The position numbers and the translations under genes are program-made. Shown one piece after another: positions 54,698 to 63,365 of a DNA stretch of 64,000 nucleotides. Below the pieces are notes generated by a model. That model ran no database searches, was not told where the DNA came from, and was given only the letters and a program-made list of their open reading frames with translations. The stretch spans positions 186,001 through 250,000 of the forward strand of contig NCBI01000001.1 in assembly GCA_002255365.1 (NCBI GenBank), in the 5' to 3' direction. The DNA comes from Chromatiales bacterium 21-64-14 (lineage in GTDB: Bacteria > Pseudomonadota > Gammaproteobacteria > 21-64-14). The stretch's first letter is position 1; each line of letters opens with the position of its first letter.

Positions 54698-55654
54698 ATG
54701 AGAATGGCATCGGTTCATACGAAAGCGCTCTTTATCTCGGCCCTGCTGCTGATCTTCGGGGCGAGTCAAGCGTCGGCTGCAGAACGGTTGAAACCCTTCG
54801 AACTGGCCTATACCGCCAACGGCGACATGGCGCAGGTGGTGACGCAGGTCAAACAGAAACTCACCGCCAACGGCTTTGATATCGTGGGCAGCTACGCGCC
54901 GTACACTGACGCGAAGTTCTCCAACGGAGAGGTCGTGTCGGCGGAGGTCATTGGCGTAACCAACGACGCCCTCAAGAAGGCCGCGGCCGAGACCAAGTTC
55001 GGTGGCTACGCCATCGTGCAACGGGTCACTGTGACCAAGGTGACCAACAACGGGACCACCCAAGTCCAGGTGGCGTACACCAATCCGACCTACATGGCCA
55101 ACGCATACCGTTTGAAGAGCGACTTGGCGGACGTGAGCGCTCAGTTGGGCAAGGCCCTAGGCGCGCAGAAGGCGTACGGCTCGCAGAACGGCCTCACCGC
55201 TTCCGACCTGCGGGACTATCATTACAAGTTCCTGATGCCGTACTTCACCGACCCCGATACGCTCGCCAAATACGGCAGCTACCAAGAGGCCGTCAACGCA
55301 GTAAACGCCGGCTTGGCCGCACACAAGGGCGGGGTCAGCAAGGTCTACGAAGTAGCGGTACCCGGGAAAGATGAAACGCTGTTCGGCGTCGCGCTCTCCG
55401 GCCCCAGCGACAACGCATGCAGCGGCGATCAGTACATCATGGCCAAGATCGACTTCCACAACACCAAATCCACCGGGCATCTGCCCTACGGCATCCTGGT
55501 AGCCGGCGATCACGTATACGCCTTGGGAGCGAAATTCCGTATCGCGATCAACTTCCCGGACCTCAGCATGATGGGCGACAACAGCTTCATGAGCATCATG
55601 TGCGCGCCGGGTTCCATCGAAAAGGCGTTGGAGGACGCGGCCAAGGGCGCCTGA
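54698..55654 (+). CDS. Exported hypothetical protein, 318 aa
   Basis: The protein has a signal peptide (MRMASVHTKALFISALLLIFGASQASA) and a mature part with a start reminiscent of DUF302-like domains (GDMAQVVTQVKQKLTANGFDIVGSYAPYTDAKF), a Thr/Val-rich middle and three Cys; family unproven. The ATG at 54698 has GGAGGAG at an ideal distance. Its leader hairpin, ideal ribosome site and strong terminator suggest a highly expressed single gene. Function unknown. Confidence 0.8.
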   Translation: MRMASVHTKALFISALLLIFGASQASAAERLKPFELAYTANGDMAQVVTQVKQKLTANGFDIVGSYAPYTDAKFSNGEVVSAEVIGVTNDALKKAAAETKFGGYAIVQRVTVTKVTNNGTTQVQVAYTNPTYMANAYRLKSDLADVSAQLGKALGAQKAYGSQNGLTASDLRDYHYKFLMPYFTDPDTLAKYGSYQEAVNAVNAGLAAHKGGVSKVYEVAVPGKDETLFGVALSGPSDNACSGDQYIMAKIDFHNTKSTGHLPYGILVAGDHVYALGAKFRIAINFPDLSMMGDNSFMSIMCAPGSIEKALEDAAKGA

Positions 55655-55682
55655 CCCCCACCCCGTTCAACCCGCAATACCG

Positions 55683-55714
55683 AAACCCCGGCCTAGGCCG
55701 GGGTTTCTTCTTTT
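55683..55714 (+). terminator. Rho-independent terminator of the 318-aa exported protein gene
   Basis: A 24-base perfect palindrome (55683-55706; arms AAACCCCGGCC and GGCCGGGGTTT around TA) is followed by a T-rich tail TTCTTCTTTT. It begins 28 bases after the stop codon. On the minus strand no T-run follows, so it serves only the plus strand. Confidence 0.92.
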
Positions 55715-55907
55715 GTGGTCCGGCGCGCCAAACACCCGTTGCACCGCCGCTCAATCACCCCAGACACGGAAACATCCCATTCGTATCAGGCCCCGCTCGT
55801 ACCAGCTGTCCCCGCACGGATCCGAAGCCGCCACGGTCACTGTGCCCCCTAGCGGCGGCGGGCCCCAGGGGGAATCGGACACTGGCTGCCCCCCCGGACG
55901 CCCCGAC

Positions 55908-57173
55908 TCACAGGCCTCGCCACCACAGGGACAGCGCGGGCACATAGGTCAGCACCGCAAGCCACACGATCATGATCGCCAGGAATGGCAAGGTGGAACG
56001 AAACAGCGTGAATACCGGCTTGTCGAAGCGCTGGCTGGCGATGAACAGGTTCAGGCCAACCGGTGGCGTGGAATAACCGATCTCCAGGTTGGCGAGAAAA
56101 ATGATCCCCAGGTGCACCGGATCTACGCCGAAGCGCAGGGCCAACGGCAGGATCAGCGGCACCACCACCATGATGGCGGAAAAGACGTCCATAATGGCGC
56201 CTACCACCAGCAGCATGAGATTGAGCAGCAACAGGAACTGCAGTGGGCTGTGGACCACGTGCTCGACGTAAGACAAGACCTTGGCCGGGATCTGGGCATT
56301 AACCAGGAGATTGGTCAGGCCCATCGCCACGCTCAGGATGATGAGAATGCTGCCCACGAGCACCGCGGCCTCGCGGAAGGTGGTCAGCAGGTGCCGGTCG
56401 AACTTCAGGGTCCTGTGGACCACGATCTCCACGAAGAGCACATAAGCCGCCGCGCACGAGGCGGCTTCGGTGACCGTTACATACCCCCTAAAAATCCCGA
56501 CCAGGATCCCGATCGGCAGCATCAGGTCCCAGATCCCCTCGCGCGCTGCCATCCGCAGCTCGCGAACCGAGAATTCCTGCCGGGGCACTTGTGCCCGGCG
56601 CCCGGTCACCATGCTGTAGCCGCCGAGCAGCACCATCAACAGCAGCCCCGGAACGACACCCGCCTTGAACAGGTCATCGATCCCGACCTTCGCGACGATC
56701 CCGTACAGGAGCAGCGGCAGGCTGGGCATGAACAGGAGTCCAAGAGATCCGGATGAAGTCACTAATCCAAGGGAAAATCGTTCGGGGTAACGGCCCGTGG
56801 TGAGGATCGGGTACAACAACCCCCCCAGGGCGAGGATGGTCACGCCGGAGGCGCCCGAAAACGCCGTAAAGAAGGCGCAAGAGCTCAGCGCCACGATCGC
56901 CAGGCCCCCGGGCATCCAACCCAGGACCGCGTTGAACACGCGCACCAAGCGCTGCGGTGCCCCACCCGCCGCAAGCACCGATCCCACCAGAGTGAATAAC
57001 GGGATGGCCACCAGGTTCGCGGAGGCAGCCAAGCTGTGCATCTCGACGATCAGCACCGCCGGATCCACCCCGGAGCGCCAACTCGCCACCAATCCCAAGG
57101 CGCCCAGGACTACGAACAGCGGTAGGCCAAGAAGGGCAGCGGCGATGAGAAGCAGGGTTATTGCGACGTTCAT
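55908..57173 (-). CDS. TRAP transporter large permease (DctM type)
   Basis: The 421-residue protein has about 12 membrane segments with DctM landmarks: PLFTLVGSVLAAGGAPQRLVRVFNAVLGWMPGG, FSGASGVTILALGGLLYPIL and FLANLEIGYSTPPVGLNLFIAS. The large subunit moves a substrate with Na+ or H+. The ATG at 57173 overlaps the small-subunit stop by four bases. The long frame upstream is not membrane-like and is rejected. It is the last of four TRAP genes. Confidence 0.94.
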   Translation of the reverse strand: MNVAITLLLIAAALLGLPLFVVLGALGLVASWRSGVDPAVLIVEMHSLAASANLVAIPLFTLVGSVLAAGGAPQRLVRVFNAVLGWMPGGLAIVALSSCAFFTAFSGASGVTILALGGLLYPILTTGRYPERFSLGLVTSSGSLGLLFMPSLPLLLYGIVAKVGIDDLFKAGVVPGLLLMVLLGGYSMVTGRRAQVPRQEFSVRELRMAAREGIWDLMLPIGILVGIFRGYVTVTEAASCAAAYVLFVEIVVHRTLKFDRHLLTTFREAAVLVGSILIILSVAMGLTNLLVNAQIPAKVLSYVEHVVHSPLQFLLLLNLMLLVVGAIMDVFSAIMVVVPLILPLALRFGVDPVHLGIIFLANLEIGYSTPPVGLNLFIASQRFDKPVFTLFRSTLPFLAIMIVWLAVLTYVPALSLWWRGL

Positions 57174-57643
57174 GGATCGGAGTCGAGGCCGCGCGCCTCG
57201 ATCCATGCCCGCAGCAGGAAATGGAAGCTCAGAAGGGCGAGGCTGACGGGGAGGACCACCGACAGCGCCGCCGTCCAGCGGTCTCCCGGCATCGCGTAAT
57301 GCCATTCCTCCCGCCAGTACCGCACCGCCGCCCAGCCCAGCGCCCCGCACACAACAGCGGAGACCCCGTGGAAAAATATCTGGAGGTGATGCCGCCAAGA
57401 TAAGGGCATCAGAGTACTCAGCACGTCGAGCCGGATATGGCGCTGTTCACGCACCGCCAGGATCGCACCGAAGAACGCAACCACGAGCACCAAGTAACGG
57501 AGCAGAATGTCCGTCCCGGGGAGCCCGGTATTGAATAGGTTCCGCGCGAGTATCTGCGCAAAGGACAGGATGACCATCGCTGCAAGACAGCCAACCGCTA
57601 CCGTGGCCTCGACGCGCGCCAGCATGCGCTCCAGCTTTAGCAT
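57170..57643 (-). CDS. TRAP transporter small permease (DctQ type)
   Basis: The 157-residue protein has four hydrophobic segments and the DctQ pattern LPGTDILLRYLVLVVAFFGAILAVREQRHIRLDVL (segment 2-3). The ATG at 57643 has AGAGGTG at a good distance; the longer frame begins with TTG and lacks a ribosome site. It overlaps the large-subunit gene and lies 86 bases after the binding-protein gene. Confidence 0.92.
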   Translation of the reverse strand: MLKLERMLARVEATVAVGCLAAMVILSFAQILARNLFNTGLPGTDILLRYLVLVVAFFGAILAVREQRHIRLDVLSTLMPLSWRHHLQIFFHGVSAVVCGALGWAAVRYWREEWHYAMPGDRWTAALSVVLPVSLALLSFHFLLRAWIEARGLDSDP

Positions 57644-57729
57644 CGGCAAGTTCACCTCTACGTTCCGGGGCGACGGTGCCAAGCCGGATCGGGAAGCGCC
57701 ACAGACGCGTCAGGCATCCACGGCGCCGG

Positions 57730-58797
57730 TCACCGGGCCGGCGATGTGACGGCCGATGATATTCCGAACCCGCCGTTCGGATCCTGCCCGGTTGTTTTAT
57801 GCCGCGCCCGGTAACGGCTGAGATCCGCCTGCACCTGATCCACCAACGCCACCGGGAGGAGGCCGCGTTTTTCAAGCAACTGCACCACCCGGTCCCGCAA
57901 TGTGTAAAACTGCTGATGGTTCACCTGCTTCCAGGGCAAAACAAACTTCAGCCCATACTTACGCAATACCTGCAGGCTCTTTCGGTTGTCCGTACGGCTG
58001 ACCTTGATCAACTCACGGCCCGCGATGCCTCCCGTCTGCAACAGCAGCGCCTGAAGATCGGCAGGCAGGCGGTCGAAGAACTGCCGCTGGACCACCAACG
58101 CGCCAATGGCGTCCGCCATGGGGAAGTCGGTCACATATTGGGTCTTGGTAAACCATTGCATCGCAATCGCGCCCAACGCCGGAGCATAGACGGTGTTGAT
58201 CAGTCCCGTGGACAGGCTCGTATAGACCTCGGTGATGGACAATGGGATCGGCGATAGCCCCGACGCGGAAAAGAACGCTTGTGCCAACGGGTCGCCCTGC
58301 CAAAGCCAGATACGCAAATTCTTCATGTCGTCGAAAGACCGGATCGGGTACTTCGAAAACAGTCGCACTGGACCCACTTCGGCCCAGCCGACCAGTTCGA
58401 AACCGTTACGCCGGAACCCCGCACGGAACTCCGGCATCAGCCGGGCGCGCACATAGTCGATCTCGTCGTAGCTACGAAACAGGAACGGGATCTCCATGAC
58501 CCGGGCGGGAAAATAAATCTCCCCGATGCCATGGCCAGTAAACGCCGCGCCCTGAATCTGCCCGAACCGCATCTTGAGCAGGACGTCTGACTCGTCGCCG
58601 GCAACCCCGCCCGGATAGAGCTTGACGATCAGGCGTCCGTCGCTCTTGGCGCGCACCGTATCCGCCCAGGTCGACAGCACGTTCATCCAGCTTGAGCCCC
58701 GGGGCGCCAGGGTGGCGAACTTGAGCACGTACGGTTCCTGGGCAACCGCGCTGCTCCAGATCGACAAACCAACAATCAGCCATGCCAGCCGGGACAT
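57730..58797 (-). CDS. TRAP transporter substrate-binding protein (DctP type)
   Basis: The 355-residue protein has a signal peptide (about 1-19, ending AVA) and the DctP pattern: FATLAPRGSSWMNVLSTWADTV, LYPGGVAGDESDVLLKMRFGQIQGA, DDMKNLRIWLWQGDPLAQAFFSASGLSPIPLSITEVYTSLSTGLIN. The conserved Arg before WLWQ would hold a carboxylate group. Substrate unknown. It overlaps the TatT gene by one base (TGATG). Confidence 0.93.
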   Translation of the reverse strand: MSRLAWLIVGLSIWSSAVAQEPYVLKFATLAPRGSSWMNVLSTWADTVRAKSDGRLIVKLYPGGVAGDESDVLLKMRFGQIQGAAFTGHGIGEIYFPARVMEIPFLFRSYDEIDYVRARLMPEFRAGFRRNGFELVGWAEVGPVRLFSKYPIRSFDDMKNLRIWLWQGDPLAQAFFSASGLSPIPLSITEVYTSLSTGLINTVYAPALGAIAMQWFTKTQYVTDFPMADAIGALVVQRQFFDRLPADLQALLLQTGGIAGRELIKVSRTDNRKSLQVLRKYGLKFVLPWKQVNHQQFYTLRDRVVQLLEKRGLLPVALVDQVQADLSRYRARHKTTGQDPNGGFGISSAVTSPAR

Positions 58798-59687
58798 CAG
58801 AAATATTCCTTTTCGTGTGCCAGGAGGAAACGGGCCTTGGCCTGAGCGATGAGGTTCAAGAGCGCAATCTTCGGGTACCGGTCCGGCGAGCGCGCCAGCA
58901 CGCCGCGCAGGCGCTGCTCAAAGGCCTGCTGGTCTAGGGTTTGCCGCGCCAAGTACTGAGCATATAGGACATCCGTCAGATAGAAACTTCCGCCGGAGAT
59001 CTTGTTGGCCCGCGCGAAATACTCCCGAGCCTTTGCGTAGTCCCCGCCCAGCATCGGCGGTCGACTGCTATAATAGACGCCGAAGAACAGGTCCGCACCG
59101 CCATAAAAAAATCCCTCGTCGAGCTCCCGCACCCTGCGCATCAGGACCACGACGCGGCCCAACTCCGCAACCCGCGCCGGACGATCCCGGTTCATATCGA
59201 TCCACTTCGCCCAACACGAGGCGGTCCAGAACAGCGCCGGCACCGCGGAGGGGCCCAAGCGCGCAACGGCGGCCGCGACCGTTTGCTGCTGCGCCCGTTG
59301 CGGATCCAGGCCGAGCCCTTCCCCGCGCAGGGCCGTGAGCGCGTAGCGGAAACAGCGATGGTAGAGCCCGGATGCTCGCCGCGGATTCTGATCCTCCACG
59401 AAGCCGAAGGCATAGCCATAGAAACCCTGCGCGGTATAGAGCAGCAGCTTCCGGTTCCTGGGGTCTTCATGGAGTAGCGCCTCCATGAGTTTGAGCTGCG
59501 CAGGCATGGCGTCCCGGGCAAGTTGCAGATCGGTTTCCTGGTACATGGAGGCTAGACCTCCCGCCAGGATCGGCTCGGCGCCACGCGCCACGATCTGACC
59601 CATGGAACAACCGGTGAGCAGCAGTGGGAACAGTAGGGAGCCCGAGAGCCAAGCGAGGACCGAGCGGATCGGCGGGCAGTTCGTCAT
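58797..59687 (-). CDS. TatT-type TRAP-associated lipoprotein
   Basis: The 296-residue protein has a lipobox (LLLTGC) and an alpha-helical repeat body (AMPAQLKLMEALLHEDPRNRKLLLYTAQGFYGYAFGF, LDEGFFYGGADLFFGVYYSSRPPMLGGDYAKAREYFARA) as in TatT (Tp0956-like) proteins, which bind DctP in some spirochaetes. It heads the tatT-dctP-dctQ-dctM operon, in which the genes overlap or lie close together. It probably tethers or loads the DctP protein. Confidence 0.88.
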   Translation of the reverse strand: MTNCPPIRSVLAWLSGSLLFPLLLTGCSMGQIVARGAEPILAGGLASMYQETDLQLARDAMPAQLKLMEALLHEDPRNRKLLLYTAQGFYGYAFGFVEDQNPRRASGLYHRCFRYALTALRGEGLGLDPQRAQQQTVAAAVARLGPSAVPALFWTASCWAKWIDMNRDRPARVAELGRVVVLMRRVRELDEGFFYGGADLFFGVYYSSRPPMLGGDYAKAREYFARANKISGGSFYLTDVLYAQYLARQTLDQQAFEQRLRGVLARSPDRYPKIALLNLIAQAKARFLLAHEKEYF

Positions 59688-59945
59688 TCAGATGCGCACG
59701 CACATAGTCTTATTCGTAGGTCAACCGCCGGCGGATGCCTGTTTGCGCGTTTACACTCGACCGGGGCGACGATCAGGAACGCCATCCTACCCCGGCGCGT
59801 AGCCCCAGACAACTCCGTGCAAGCCTAGGCGACGCGAGAGCGCCTGAACTCCGTTGCGTACGCAATCTCCGGGAACTACTGCCCAGCCCGGCCCCGGGAA
59901 ACCGCAACGTCGCAGGGCCGACGGAGATGCATTTTGCGATAGGCT

Positions 59946-61094
59946 CTAGTCGGTGTCCGGGCCCAGGGTGCCCACCGCTATTCCCTGCATCTGGCGCCGT
60001 ACGATCTCCACGTCATGGCCATCCAACGCGAACGGGAAGGAGCGGATATCACTGGGGCTGGAGTCACCGTAAGGGCGGTTGCAAGCGGAGACTTCCTCGT
60101 CGGACTTACCGGGACAACCAGAGGTCTGGAACGGCTTGCCGGAGGCGATAAGGGAGTCCAGTTCCGCGCTATCAAGGCCAAAATCCACGACTTGACCCGC
60201 TTCGTTGAAACGCATATCGCCGATCCGGCCACCGGCATAGTCGATGATGAATCGGGCCAATTGAACCCTGCGCCACTGGTCCCTGGGAACCGGATCCCAG
60301 TCCTCCATCATGGAGCCCTGCTCCGGGAAAAATCCGAACATGTGGTTGTGTCCGCCCATATCCCGGATCCGCTGGACCACCTGGAGGATTTCCTCTTCGG
60401 TCTCGCCCATACCCCCAATTAGATGGATCCCGAACTTCTCGGGTCCGAAGATCTCCGCGGCCCACTCGATAGCCTGCCAGTACTTCTTCCAGGTGTGTGG
60501 ACTGTCCACCGTCTTGCCGCGGGTCCGCTCGAAGATCGCGGGCGTCGCAGCATCCAATGCCACGGTGAAGATATCGGCGCCTTCCTGATGTAGGGTCTTG
60601 AGATCCTCATACTTCATCGTGGTCGGGTTGGAAAGTATGGACACTGGGATCCGCGGCACCTCGCGCACCCAGCGCTTGAGCAGGACCAAGGTATCGTAAT
60701 CTGAATTCGGGTGGGTAATCATTGAAATGCACATGCGTTCAAACTGGCCCCGGTCGTCGTCACGACGGACACGCTCGATGATCTCATCGTAACGCGCTGT
60801 GGGCCAATCTACGCGTATAAAATTACGGTCTGCGTAATCGCGGGATTCCTCCCGATGGCGCGCCAAGCCGCAATAGCTGCAATTCGCCCGGCAGCCCTCC
60901 GGATAGGTCACCAGCAGATTGAGGCAATGGGTACAGGCAGTCCGATGCATAGTGCCTGGGACCAAGCCAATGGTAATAGCCGCCGCCGTAGAGAGCTGCA
61001 CATACTCCGGCGAGCGCATCTCCGGCGTCTTGACGTGGTAGTTGGGCCGGTAAAATTGCAGCGGTGCAACTACCGTATCAGCGCTGGCGCTCAT
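59946..61094 (-). CDS. Radical SAM protein of the LipS lipoyl synthase pair (probably LipS2)
   Basis: The 382-residue protein has the radical SAM CX3CX2C motif GCRANCSYCG (Cys68, 72, 75) and four further Cys likely to hold an auxiliary cluster: C54/C57 upstream and C327/C338 in SGCPGKSDEEVSACNRPYGD. LipS1 and LipS2 together insert two sulfur atoms into octanoyl groups. Gene order suggests this member is LipS2, but the two are not told apart by sequence here. The ATG at 61094 has a perfect CAGGAGG ribosome site. It lies 36 bases after the lipT-like gene and ends the operon. Confidence 0.84.
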   Translation of the reverse strand: MSASADTVVAPLQFYRPNYHVKTPEMRSPEYVQLSTAAAITIGLVPGTMHRTACTHCLNLLVTYPEGCRANCSYCGLARHREESRDYADRNFIRVDWPTARYDEIIERVRRDDDRGQFERMCISMITHPNSDYDTLVLLKRWVREVPRIPVSILSNPTTMKYEDLKTLHQEGADIFTVALDAATPAIFERTRGKTVDSPHTWKKYWQAIEWAAEIFGPEKFGIHLIGGMGETEEEILQVVQRIRDMGGHNHMFGFFPEQGSMMEDWDPVPRDQWRRVQLARFIIDYAGGRIGDMRFNEAGQVVDFGLDSAELDSLIASGKPFQTSGCPGKSDEEVSACNRPYGDSSPSDIRSFPFALDGHDVEIVRRQMQGIAVGTLGPDTD

Positions 61095-61130
61095 ATCGAT
61101 CCTCCTGATTGAGTGTCGGGCCACTGGCTA

Positions 61131-62216
61131 TCATGTGACACCGGCAACCTGCTCCGCAAAATACTCGTCAAACGCGATCCATCCGCGGCGCAGCACATGG
61201 TCATCGTGGGCCGCCGGCGTATGCCAGTGCCGGTTTAGGAACGCACGCCGCTCCAAAGCCCGGCAGATGGTGCCTTCGTACTGATCCCGGACGTCTTCTT
61301 CGAAATCGGCAAGGGCGCCGAAGGAGTCCGCGCCCAGGCATGCTGCGGCGGCTTCCCCGGCGCGCTCTCCGGAGACTACCGCGGCGGCGATTCCCGCGCC
61401 TGAAATGGGGTGAGTGAGCCCCGCGGCATCGCCGACGAACACCACCCTACCCTCCACCAGACGCCGGCGCAAGCCGCCCACCGGGATCGCGCCGCCGGTG
61501 CGTTGGAGTACCATCGGGCCGACGATTCCGGTGTCGACCAACTGCCGGTGGAGTCGATCCAACGGTGTCTTGAGATCCGCGTCTGCCAACGCCCGATCGG
61601 CGCCGAGTCCCAGGTTCGCCACCGCGCCTTTCGGGAACAACCAGCCGTAGCCCCCGGGGTATGCGTCCGAAAGCCAGATATCGGTGTCGGCGTACGGGCC
61701 TCGGAGGGGGACGGTGTACTGGCGCGTATGCACCACCTCCAAGGCCGGTAGACCGAGATTGCGGCCCACCGTGGAGTGGGGGCCGTCGGCCGCGACCAGC
61801 AGCCGGTACCGGACCTCGACCTCCAACCCATTACGCTGCAACCGCGCCAAGCGTTGCGTGGGGTCAAGTCCGACGAGCCGGGTTGCTTCCCAAAGTACCG
61901 CTCCTGCCTCCCGGGCACGCTGCGCGATAGACTGGTCAAAGCGGGCGCGGTCAATCATGATGCCCGGGAACGCCGTTGCCAGCCGGGCCCCGGACGGAAG
62001 GGCGCTCTTCATGCCTGTGATGGACTGAACCCGCACACCCGCGGCGGACGCATACCGGGCCATGGGCGCCGGAATGAATTCCGCGCACTGTACCGGTACA
62101 CCGATCCGCCGATTACGTTCCACGCCCAGCACACGCAATCCGCGGGCAGCGGCACACCGGGCGGCGCTGCCGCCCGCGGGGCCCAGACCCACCACCAGTA
62201 CGTCCACCGTTTCCAT
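61131..62216 (-). CDS. lipT: FAD-dependent oxidoreductase of the geranylgeranyl reductase type (LipT-like)
   Basis: The 361-residue protein has the FAD-binding GLGPAGGSAARCAAARGLRVLGVER at the N-terminus, the GGR-type QCAEFIP motif, and GDAAGLTHPISGAGIAAAVVSG later. In sulfur oxidisers a protein of this type, LipT, is encoded with sLpl(AB) and LipS genes and is thought to supply electrons for lipoate assembly. The ATG at 62216 is preferred to a TTG four codons earlier. Flanked by lipS and sLpl(AB) genes with 36- and 48-base gaps. Name rests on context. Confidence 0.8.
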   Translation of the reverse strand: METVDVLVVGLGPAGGSAARCAAARGLRVLGVERNRRIGVPVQCAEFIPAPMARYASAAGVRVQSITGMKSALPSGARLATAFPGIMIDRARFDQSIAQRAREAGAVLWEATRLVGLDPTQRLARLQRNGLEVEVRYRLLVAADGPHSTVGRNLGLPALEVVHTRQYTVPLRGPYADTDIWLSDAYPGGYGWLFPKGAVANLGLGADRALADADLKTPLDRLHRQLVDTGIVGPMVLQRTGGAIPVGGLRRRLVEGRVVFVGDAAGLTHPISGAGIAAAVVSGERAGEAAAACLGADSFGALADFEEDVRDQYEGTICRALERRAFLNRHWHTPAAHDDHVLRRGWIAFDEYFAEQVAGVT

Positions 62217-62264
62217 AGGCCGCCGCAACCTCGCATCATCACGACCCAGCGGCCGTCCTCGCTA

Positions 62265-63365
62265 CTAACCGGCAGGCGTGGTCTCGGCCACGGGTTCCGT
62301 GTCCAGCGCACTGGTGATCACCGCTGTAAAATCCTCCGGATCCAGGCTCAGCATCTCCACTGGATGCCGGGCAAAGAATGCGCTCACCCGTTCCGGCAAC
62401 TGCGCCACAGGAATGTCCCGCAGTGCCGCTTCCAGATCCGGTACCATCCGCCGTGGACTGACGAAGAAATCGCCGGTCAACCATACCTCTTTGATCCGTC
62501 CGCGACCGACATCGATGCGTACCGAAGCGCGCAGCAGTCCGCCCCGACACCGGTAGATTCCTTCCCGAATCGGAAGCTCGGAGACCGGCCGATCGTGCTG
62601 ATAGACCCACTCCGGCGTGTCGATCTCCGCTAGCGCCTCAAGGTATTTCTCCTGCTCGCAAGCGCTGAGCTCCGCCGCCGGCTCGAAGGATATCCCAAAC
62701 TCCTCGGCGAATGCATCGACCATGCAGCGCTGCACCTCATCCAGTGGCGGCGCGTTTCCGAGCAGTTCCTTCAGGTTCGCCACGCGCTCACGCGCGGAGC
62801 GTACCGCCTTGTCCGAAAGCTTCTCCGCCGGGATGCGTAATACCCGCAACATCCGTTCCACATCGAAATCAATGAGCAGGGTCCCCTGATACAGCAGAGA
62901 GTCCCCGTCGAAGGCTCCGCCGGTACCAGATACCTTGCGTCCACCCACTTCGATATCGTTGCGCGGCCGAAAACGCGCGTCCACGCCCAGCCGGCTGATA
63001 CCCCGTGCGGCCGCCTCGCAGATCCGGCCCGCGATCGACTGCATGTCCGCCGAACCCACCGCCCGCTTGTCCAGATACAGCTCCCAACCTATCTGCGTCT
63101 CATCGAAATAGATGGCCCCCCCGCCCGTGATCCGGCGCTGGACGGCGATACCGTTCTGGCGACAATAGTCTTCGCGCAACTCCTGCCGGACACTCTGATG
63201 GAAGCCGACCAGAGCGGCGGGGGTAAAACGCAAAAAGCGCAGTGTATGAGGGCTGTGCCGGGCCTGATGGGATTCGAGCAAGGCGCGATTGAGACTGATG
63301 TTTTCCGCGGGACTGCGCAGCCCGGTGTCGATCACCCGCCAGACCGCGGCGGAACGGGCGTTCAT
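62265..63365 (-). CDS. Lipoate:protein ligase sLpl(AB)
   Basis: The 366-residue protein fuses a catalytic LplA domain (QRRITGGGAIYFDETQIGWELY, 76-97; NDIEVGGRKVSGTGGAF with Lys144) to an accessory LplB-like domain (about 250-366, VSELPIREGIYRCRGGLLRASVRIDVGRGRIKEV, then DFFVSPRRMVPDLEAAL). sLpl(AB) attaches octanoate or lipoate to lipoate-binding proteins such as LbpA and GcvH. It overlaps the upstream LipS gene by four bases (ATGA) and precedes lipT by 48 bases. Confidence 0.88.
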   Translation of the reverse strand: MNARSAAVWRVIDTGLRSPAENISLNRALLESHQARHSPHTLRFLRFTPAALVGFHQSVRQELREDYCRQNGIAVQRRITGGGAIYFDETQIGWELYLDKRAVGSADMQSIAGRICEAAARGISRLGVDARFRPRNDIEVGGRKVSGTGGAFDGDSLLYQGTLLIDFDVERMLRVLRIPAEKLSDKAVRSARERVANLKELLGNAPPLDEVQRCMVDAFAEEFGISFEPAAELSACEQEKYLEALAEIDTPEWVYQHDRPVSELPIREGIYRCRGGLLRASVRIDVGRGRIKEVWLTGDFFVSPRRMVPDLEAALRDIPVAQLPERVSAFFARHPVEMLSLDPEDFTAVITSALDTEPVAETTPAG

